Assembly (NCBI GenBank): GCA_028015245.1
Contig: CM051362.1
Location: 26,692,242-26,756,241, forward strand
Origin: Cardamine occulta
Taxonomy: Eukaryota; Streptophyta; Magnoliopsida; Brassicales; Brassicaceae
Direction of reading: 5' to 3'
DNA length: 64,000 nt
This document shows positions 56,359 to 64,000 of this stretch, in pieces. Both the position numbers and the translations under genes were made by a program. A model generated the notes under the pieces. It saw only the letters and a list, made by a program, of their open reading frames with translations. It searched no databases and was not told the origin of the DNA. Position 1 is the stretch's first letter, and each line of letters starts with the position of its first letter.

Positions 56359-59215
56359 ATGGATTTCAAGAAGATCAAGGTAGCCAATCCCGTTGTTGAA
56401 ATGGATGGTAAGTGTTCGAATTGACTCAAATCTATGATTGCGATTATGAATTTAGTTTTATTTTGATTTGCTTAGATTGGATAGATGTGATCGGTTCTGT
56501 TCTGGGATGTATATTATTGAGTATGTGATGAAATTCAGAAACTTGATTCTTTATTTATTATCTGTGCTCACGCAGGAGACGAGATGACCCGAGTTATCTG
56601 GAAATTCATCAAAGACAAGGTAAAAGCTGGAATTTTTAAATCCTTAACACAGCCTCAAATCGTTTTTGTAATTAAACTTTGTGTGTGTTTACAGCTTATT
56701 TTCCCTTTCGTGGAGTTGGATATCAAATACTTTGATCTTGGATTGCCTAACCGCGATTCTACTGATGATAAGGTTACTATAGAGAGTGCTCAAGCTACTT
56801 TGAAGTATGTCTGCTTTACATTTATACTTGATCCATTATTTCTTATTATTTTCTAGCTCTAGTGTTGTTGAGGTTGTTCCTATGTCCAAGCTCTCTATCA
56901 AACCTGTTCATTGCTGTTTCTTTTCATTTGAAGGTATAACGTGGCTATTAAGTGTGCCACGATTACTCCGGGTATGTTTTGGCATTCTTGAACCTTTAAT
57001 TTAAGAGTCTACTTATTATTTTTGATTTACTAACTACAGTTTGCTTTTGGGAAATTCACCAACAGATGAAGATCGTGTTAGGGAGTTCAATTTAAAGAAA
57101 ATGTGGAGGAGTCCTAACGGAACTATAAGGAACATTTTGAACGGTCAGTTTAATCTTCTAAAACGGTGGCAATTTGGTCTTCAATTTACCAAGCTCTAAG
57201 ATCATGTTGTTATTTTTTGCAGGTACGGTTTTCAGGGAACCTATTATTTGCAGAAACATTCCTCGGATTGTTTCAGGTTTGTCATCGGCTGCTGTTTTGT
57301 ATTGGTTAGCCATTTTATGTAAGATGTAGATCAAAATAAATCCATCTGCTTTCCTTTCTTTAGGATGGACGAAGCCAATATGTATTGGAAGGCATGCTTT
57401 TGGTGATCAGTATAGAGCCACTGATATCATTGTTAATGAACCAGGAAAACTGAAACTGGTTTTTGGTAAATCTCCTTCTCCCATTATTTGATTTTGTAAC
57501 TGAAAGCATGAAAGGTGAAGTAACTAGATTAACCCAAACTGTTCTTGGAGAAAATAATGTGGGGATCATTGTCTAGGAGCTTGCCTACCTGTGAAAGTTT
57601 ATTTATTCACTCTAGAAATCATATCTTATGTTTGCAGAACCAAGTGGATCTTCTCAGAAGACAGAATTCGAAGTCTTCAATTTCACTGGTGGAGGTGTTG
57701 CTTTAGCCATGTATAACACCGATGAGGTAAATATTATTGAAAGAGTCCACTCTCTCACTCATGTCTATGCTACCTGAATTACTTACAGAGTTTCATTATT
57801 GAACAGTCCATTCGTGCATTTGCTGAGTCGTCCATGTACACAGCTTACCAGAAAAAGTGGCCACTTTACCTCTCCACAAAAAACACCATCCTCAAAACAT
57901 ATGATGGAAGGTGTGAATTCACTGGCCTTTATCCTTCTTGTTAGAGTTTGGCTGAAGTTATTTTGCCATCTAGTCATGACATTACCTTTTTAAATTGTTT
58001 CAAGATTCAAGGATATATTCCAAGAAGTTTATGAAACTAGCTGGAGATCCAAGTTTGAAGCTGCAGGGATATGGTGAGATGTGCATATTATAAGCTACAT
58101 TCTACTACAGTACACCATGTAAACTTGTTAACAATATTAATGAATTCCAGGTATGAGCACCGTTTGATAGATGATATGGTTGCGTATGCCATGAAAAGTG
58201 AGGGGGGTTACGTCTGGGCATGCAAGAACTACGATGGAGATGTACAGAGCGATTTCTTAGCCCAAGGTTTTTGCCCTTAAACTTGAGATCTGTCTAGGGA
58301 CTGGAACCTCAATCTTTGTGCTTTCTTTTAATCAAATGCAGTTTTGGTCTTGGATCATTGTTCCTTTCTTGTAACTGTGATCTTATTTCTCCTTCTGAAA
58401 CAAAGTTTCTGCTGTCGGTTGCAGGATATGGATCTCTGGGAATGATGACATCAGTGTTGGTTGGAAATGTCACTGTATCTTGTTAGCATGTTTCCTGCGC
58501 ATGTTTCCTATATTCTGTATGAAAATTTGAGATATATTACAGGTTTGTCCAGATGGAAAGACCATTGAAGCAGAAGCAGCTCATGGCACAGTTACACGCC
58601 ACTATAGAGTTCACCAAAAAGGTGGTGAAACAAGTACCAACAGCATAGCCTCCATTTTTGCTTGGTCCAGAGGCCTTGCCCACAGGTAGCGAATTTCCAC
58701 ACTTGGTAATGCTTGTTGCTAATCCTGGAGAAAAGTCTATTGCTTGGAAGTGACAACAAATAGTAAAATTAGTCTGTCAAGGATTTTTGGTAGTAAGATT
58801 TGGCATTACTTGTCTGGTATACATTCACCTTATGTTGACTTCAAAATTGCTAAAAACTGGTCGAGTTGATCTTAAAAGATGTTTGGTGTGTTATGTTACC
58901 AGGGCAAAGCTGGACAGCAATGCCGCACTGTTGAGCTTTATTGAGAAACTAGAAGCAGCTTGTATGGGCACTGTGGAGTCCGGAAAAATGACCAAGGATC
59001 TAGCTCTTCTGATCCACGGACCCAAGTAAGACTATAGCCACAGATAAATTTATGACTGATGGACCTAGTAAATGTGTAAAGATTAGATTTTCAAGTGTTG
59101 TCTAAATTGTAATTTGGACAGGGTTAGCAGGGACCAGTATGTGAATACAGAAGAGTTCATTGATGCAGTGGCATGTGAGCTAAGAAGAAGATTGTTAAGC
59201 AACTCCAGGTTGTGA
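56359..59215 (+). CDS. ICDH: NADP-dependent isocitrate dehydrogenase, peroxisomal
   Basis: Fifteen exons join in phase to 415 residues (56359-56407, 56576-56619, 56695-56804, 56934-56971, 57066-57143, 57223-57276, 57364-57465, 57638-57726, 57807-57910, 58005-58073, 58151-58266, 58425-58459, 58543-58685, 58903-59025, 59122-59215). It oxidatively decarboxylates isocitrate to 2-oxoglutarate, making NADPH. Eukaryotic NADP-IDH motifs are VANPVVEMDGDEMTRVIW, KCATITPDEDRV, MWRSPNGTIRNILNGTVFRE, RHAFGDQYRATD, DDMVAYAMKSEGGYVWACKN, YDGDVQSDFLAQGYGS-type QGYGSLGMM and EAAHGTVTRHYR. There is no N-terminal transit peptide. The protein ends NSRL, an SRL-type PTS1 signal, so it is imported into peroxisomes. 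This is the hallmark of At1g54340, whose neighbours are the same. Confidence 0.95.
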
Positions 59216-59556
59216 AAAGCAAAGAGTCCAACATCATGTTTTTGATTTGATAAAATATGTGTAGAAATTTAAGCCTGAAAATGGGCAAATCTCTTACTAA
59301 TAAAAGGAGAAACAAATATGTGTAGGCTCACTCCTCACTCTATCGTTAAAAATTGAATCTTTTTAGCCTATAGACCAGAAATGGCTACTTTCACTTTGAT
59401 GACTAAATGATCTTAAACTTTAAGTGTGTGGTGAAGAAATGAACGGTTGAGCTTAATTAGTGACTCTTGCTGTCTGAAGTTTTGCTATCTGTTTATGCGC
59501 ATTGCATAGCAGAGAGATGACTATGAGGTTCCTATGGGTTTAAGAAGAAGACGACG
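59216..59556. other. Short spacer ICDH to ABCD2
   Basis: 341 bp including the ICDH 3' UTR and the ABCD2 promoter and leader. No gene or distinctive motif was recognised. Confidence 0.6.
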
Positions 59557-62500
59557 ATGATGTTGATTACAGCTCCCGTTTTCACCACTTCTTCTCCTCA
59601 CTCTCTTCTCCGCCATTCTTTCCCCTGTGATCATTCTTCTTCTTCTTCCCTTCGTCATGAATCAATCGGAAACATTCATCGGAGGAAAATTCCTCGTTTC
59701 AGAATCGTATCCTCTTCTTCTTTGTTGCCACAACCACCGATTCGTCCGGATAAGGCATCGGAGTTGAAGACTCTGTTGAAGAAATTCTGGAAAGTAGCTT
59801 CGCCTTATTGGTTTTCTGAAGACAAAGACCAAGCCAGGATACGTCTCGCCGCCGTCTTAGCCTTAACTCTCGCCACTACCGGAATCAGCGTCGGCTTCAA
59901 TTTCCTTGGCCGTGATTTCTACAATTCACTCGCCAGTATGATTCTTCAACTCTCCCTCTCTCTATCTTTTCAATTTTCCTAGACGTTCTCCTCTGATACA
60001 GTTTTCTCTCTTCATATAGACAAAGACCAAGAGCAGTTCACTAAGCAGTTGTTCTATTACCTCTGTGCTTTCGCCGGTGGGATTCCGGTGAGCTTTCACA
60101 CTCTCCTCTGAATAAAAAGAGATCCTTTAATTAATTAATTAAAAAAAAGAGTTAACTTTCTTGGATTTTTCAGTTCTTTGTGCTAAGAGATTATACAAAA
60201 GAGACTTTATCACTGAGATGGAGATCATGGATGACCAAATATTACCTTCAGCGCTATCTGAAAGATCAAACCTTTTATAAGATTCAGTCTCAGTCTATGA
60301 TTGACAATCCGGATCAGCGTATTGTTGATGATTTGAGTTCCTTCACTGGAACTGCCTTGTCTTTCTCTTTGACGCTTGTTAATGCCACCATTGACCTCAT
60401 CTCTTTTAGCAACATCCTCTTCACCATTTATCCTCCTCTCTTTTTGGTTCTCTTGCTCTACTCCTTTGGCGGAACAGCTATCAGTGTCTTTCTGGGCAAG
60501 GTAAACTTGCTTTTCATCCTTAGCATGACAAGAAATGCAATTGAGGCATATCATTTAGTTAGCAAACTTAGAAATCTGGTCGAGTGGGTTGCCAAACGAA
60601 ACACATGTTTCTCCATTGCGTCACTGAGCAGTAATTGTCTCAATTTCATATTTTAGCCTTCAATCATTCGTCTTATAGTTCTCTGTAGCAAGTCATGTAC
60701 ATATGTGATGAGATATTATTTCCTAAACCCCACACAAGTTCTGTAATTGTTGCAATGGTGTTGAGCTTACCAGATTACAAGATCCCCTGGGTCACTTTTT
60801 TCTTTCTTTTACATGCTATCATATGAGTTCTGTTTTGAGTTCAGGGACTAGTGAATCTCAACTTTTTACAAGAGAAGAAAGAAGCTGACTTTCGTTACAG
60901 TCTTGTACGAGTGAGGGAAAATGCTGAATCAATTGCTTTCTACGGAGGCGAACAGAATGAAATGCAGCTTCTGCTTCAGCGTTTCAGAAGTGCTTTTGAT
61001 AATTTAACTGTAAAATTACTTTCCCCCTCAGTGGTTCTCGAAACTTTCTTATCCCTATCTTGCTTCAATGAATTCATTTATTTTTTCACCTGCAGGAACT
61101 GCTGATAGCATCTAGAAACCTAGAATTCTTCACTGATGGATATCGCTATCTCATTCAGATTCTTCCAGTTGCTGTTGTTGCCCCAATGTATTTCTCCGGG
61201 AAAATTGAGTTTGGTGTCATTAATCAGTCAGTGTCAGCATTCAATCATATACTAGGAGACTTCTCGCTTGTTGTTTATCAGTTTCAAGCTATCAGCTCTT
61301 TTTCAGCTGTCATTGATCGACTAGGTAGACTACTTATGGATTCTGAACTCTCTTTTAATATTCTATGTGTTCTACTTGTTGCATAAAGATCACACATGCA
61401 TTCTACATGAGACATCAGATCGATATAGAACAGTGGTGGAGAATATGCACATCTCTGTAATTTCTGTTAGCTGATGGTGAAAGTAGATAGTTTAGTTGTA
61501 GGATTTTGTTTACAATATGGAAGATTATAAGTTTAAATGTGTCGCCTGTTGTGAGTTATTTTCTTTTGTGTTATAGGCCTCTTTATAACGGTAACAGTAT
61601 AGAATATAGATTGTATAGTAGTAGGATTTTGTTTATAATAGATACGAGTAAAGACCCAAAAATAATACGTCTGTAACAGTTGAGAGTGTCATGGGCAGTT
61701 AGGTGATGGTTCTAGTTTTCTCGTGGTTGGTCATATAAAAGATCAAGACAGCTGTTCTCTGTTCTGCTCGAAATGGGGTCTCTTAATCATGCCTTATGTA
61801 CAACCTAATCACAAATTCTGTTACTCTCCAATCAACTTCTACGGCTAAATGAAAAATTGCATTTGTTGTAGGTTGGGATTGTCCTTTTACGCATCTAACA
61901 CTATTAAGACTTCTTACAACACAGGTGAATTTGATGATCTTTTGGATAATAGCATCTTCAGAGATCCCTCTCACACTGTGGCAGAGATTGAGCTGACGTA
62001 TCAGAGTCCGAAGAAGTCTTCACTGCTGGACTCTAATGGTTCAATCAAGTCTCAACAGAACCAAAAGCTTCTGGAGATCGAGGAGCTTACTCTTCAGACA
62101 CCAACAAATGGAACAACATTGGTTCACAATTTATCTGCTGATATATATGACAAGGATCACCTACTGGTTAGTTCACTTTGCCTATTTGTGTTTGAAGTAT
62201 GTGACTGATAGACAGCAAGTTACATATAAATGCCAATTAACAGATAATGGGTCCTAGTGGGAGTGGTAAAACTTCACTGCTAAGAGCAATGGCTGGTCTT
62301 TGGAGGTCAGGGAAAGGAAAAATCACGTTCTACCTCGATTCTGAGGAGGATTTTATTCAGGAGAAAGTTAATACTCAGGAAAATTCAGGGAATAGAAGTT
62401 CGGGAGACGTAATGTTCCTTCCACAAAGACCGTATATGGTTCTGGGAACTCTGCGTCAGCAATTGCTTTATCCTGCCTGGAATGCAACTGTGGAGGAGGC

Positions 62501-63174
62501 AACACCTGGTGGCAGTAAACTAGACGGTATTCAGTTTAAGTTGTAGCTAGTAACATCACCTCTTGCATTTAAGTTTCAGGTTATGCTAGCAGATTATATA
62601 ACCCAGGAAATCAATTGGCTCAAACTTTAAGAAAAATGCCTTGATTGTGTTAGGTTCACAACCTCTCCTGATTACAGACGACGGAAATGAAAAGTGTAAT
62701 AAGCCAACAACAGACGATCTGATGCAGACTCTAGAGAAGGTTTCTCTTGGACATATAGCAGATCGCTTTGGTGGTCTTGATTCAATGCACGAGTGGTCTA
62801 GTGTTCTCTCACTTGGTGAGCAGCAGCGCCTTGCCTTTGCACGGTTATTGCTATCTCAGCCAAAGCTGGCGCTCATGGATGAATCCACCAGTGCATTGGA
62901 TGAAACTAATGAGGTCCTTGTTCATTTATCATTTAGAAAATGATGTAACTGTAGCGTTGAGCCATTCATTCTTGTTTATCTGCAGGCGCTCCTGTACCAG
63001 CAAATCCAGTCGGCTGGCATTACATATGTAAGCATTGGGCACCGCCGGACTTTAACCAAATTCCATAACAAGGTTTTACACATCTCAACGGCAGATGGGA
63101 AGAGCAAGGAACGTAACTGGCGAATAGAGGATACGGATGCCAAAGATTCTTTATTCGGTCTATTGAATCAGTAG
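59557..63174 (+). CDS. ABCD2: Half-size ABC transporter, ABCD subfamily (ABCD2-like)
   Basis: Nine exons (59557-59935, 60020-60087, 60174-60500, 60845-61009, 61096-61324, 61925-62166, 62244-62526, 62654-62913, 62986-63174) join in phase to 713 residues. The first about 65 residues are Ser/His/Arg-rich, like a plastid transit peptide. A membrane domain follows (ALTLATTGISVGFNFL, FVLRDYTKETLSLRWRSWMT with the D-family EEA-like region, ILFTIYPPLFLVLLLYSF). The ATPase domain has Walker A GPSGSGKTS, Q-loop PQRPYMVLGTLRQQLLYP, signature LSLGEQQRLAFARLL, Walker B KLALMDESTSALDE and H-loop SIGHRRTLTKFH. The signature is LSLGE where most ABC proteins have LSGGQ. As a half transporter it must dimerise. 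The substrate is unknown; fatty-acyl compounds are typical for subfamily D. Matches At1g54350. Confidence 0.92.
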
Positions 63175-64000
63175 GAGATGCCAAGTGAAAGCAGATCAAA
63201 ACATGATTGATTTACATAGATACAGAGGGAGGTAAATGCAAAGGATGCCATGGTGTAGATGATAGGAGAGAGGCCAGTTCCTGAAGAAACATGTTGTTGT
63301 CCGAAACCCCCTTTTTGTATATAATCTGCCAGTCTTGACGTTGACTTTAAAACCACCGCAAGTGAAAACTAAAAAGTACATAAAAAAAAGGTTGAGCGTT
63401 CTACTAGGGACAGATTTTGATTTTCTTAAGACCCTTTATAAAATGTTGCACATAGCCCGATTATGATTTTTTTAAAGACCCTACATGTTTTCACATAAGA
63501 GCAAAAATTTGTCTAATTTTAAAGCCCATATTTAAGTAAGATTAAGATTAAATACCTACAAATTAGGGCCCGATTTTTGATATTTTTTAAGACCCTTTAT
63601 AAATGTTTCACAGGGCCCATTACATTAGAACAACATTTTGTTTAATTTTAAAGCCCATGCAAAATTAATAATAAATACCTACAAATTAGGGCCCTAGAAG
63701 AAAACAAAATTTAAGGCCCGATTTTTATTTTTTAAAGACCCTGTTGTATATGGCCCAATTTTTGAATAAGCCGAGCCTCCATAGCATAAACCCAAATTCA
63801 AATCCAAACCCAGCGTTGTGATCTGATGTCAGAAATCAAGAAGGGCTGGCCAAGAAAGCCCGAGTAGTAAAGAAAGAGTATTTTCACAAGTAATAGGCAT
63901 TTGAGAAAGTGGGAGTAGTAACGAAAGAGTATGTATTGTATCTTCACAAGTAGTGGGTTGAAGTCGGCCCATTTGAGAAAGCCCGATAAAACGAGTCGAG
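63175..64000. other. ABCD2 downstream region with tandem repeats
   Basis: No gene was seen. 63414-63735 is a two-copy tandem repeat of about 160 bp with a third partial copy to about 63775. A shorter duplicated phrase, AGTAGTAA(A/C)GAAAGAGTAT with CACAAGTA(A/G)T(A/G)G and CATTTGAGAAAG, occurs at about 63863-63908 and 63913-63990 and runs to the right edge. Confidence 0.65.
63414..63775. repeat. Tandem repeat, about 160-bp unit, about 2.3 copies
   Basis: Each unit contains TTAAGACCCTTTATAAA, a GCACATAGCCC or TCACAGGGCCC block, TAATTTTAAAGCCCAT and AATACCTACAAATTAGGGCCC. Unit starts are about 161 bp apart (63426 and 63587). A third copy begins near 63717 and is truncated. Confidence 0.85.

Overview
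This is plant nuclear DNA. The genes are split by short GT-AG introns, the spacers are AT-rich and full of small mobile elements, and there is one 100-base assembly gap (6101-6200). Protein content and gene order point firmly to the Brassicaceae. A. thaliana locus names below are recalled from memory and were not searched.

Region 1 (1-27.8 kb) is a tandem cluster of minus-strand receptor kinases of the LRR VIII-2 type (signal peptide, LRRs, malectin-like domain, membrane helix, RD kinase), matching the At1g56120-At1g56145 cluster. Copy A (1791-11880) is a pseudogene: it has an exact 22-bp duplication that shifts frame in the kinase, a second frame break near the C-terminus, no visible acceptor before exon 2, and a first intron swollen to about 4.7 kb by satellite-like and mobile-element debris. 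Copies B (12847-18703) and C (22137-27819) look intact and are very similar, introns included. A 5'-truncated LINE sits just downstream of C.

Region 2 (32-46.4 kb) continues the same ancestral order: SAUR71-like, MYB72-like, a small NOPCHAP1/DUF4598-like gene with broken frames, NF-YC2-like, a VIR3-like chloroplast metalloprotease gene cut off after its third exon, chloroplast phosphoglycerate kinase, and EMB1303-like. These correspond to At1g56150-At1g56200.

Region 3 (47.2-63.2 kb) is a different ancestral stretch: an RlmI-type RNA methyltransferase, ALIS3-like flippase beta subunit, NAC020-like factor, NADP isocitrate dehydrogenase with a peroxisomal SRL tail, and the half-size ABC transporter ABCD2. 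These correspond to At1g54310-At1g54350. In A. thaliana the two stretches are hundreds of kilobases apart, so a rearrangement junction lies between 46,357 and 47,221. Next to it is a second, partial copy of the EMB1303 5' region that lacks exon 1.

The genes do not form a single pathway. Themes are cell-surface sensing (RLKs), transcription control (MYB, NF-Y, NAC), plastid function (PGK, EMB1303, VIR3-like, ABCD2) and NADPH or lipid metabolism (ICDH, ALIS). I saw no CRISPR array, tRNA or rRNA gene. No wholly new biological system is evident. The most informative signals are the decay of copy A, the B/C homogeneity, the truncated VIR3-like gene and the synteny junction.
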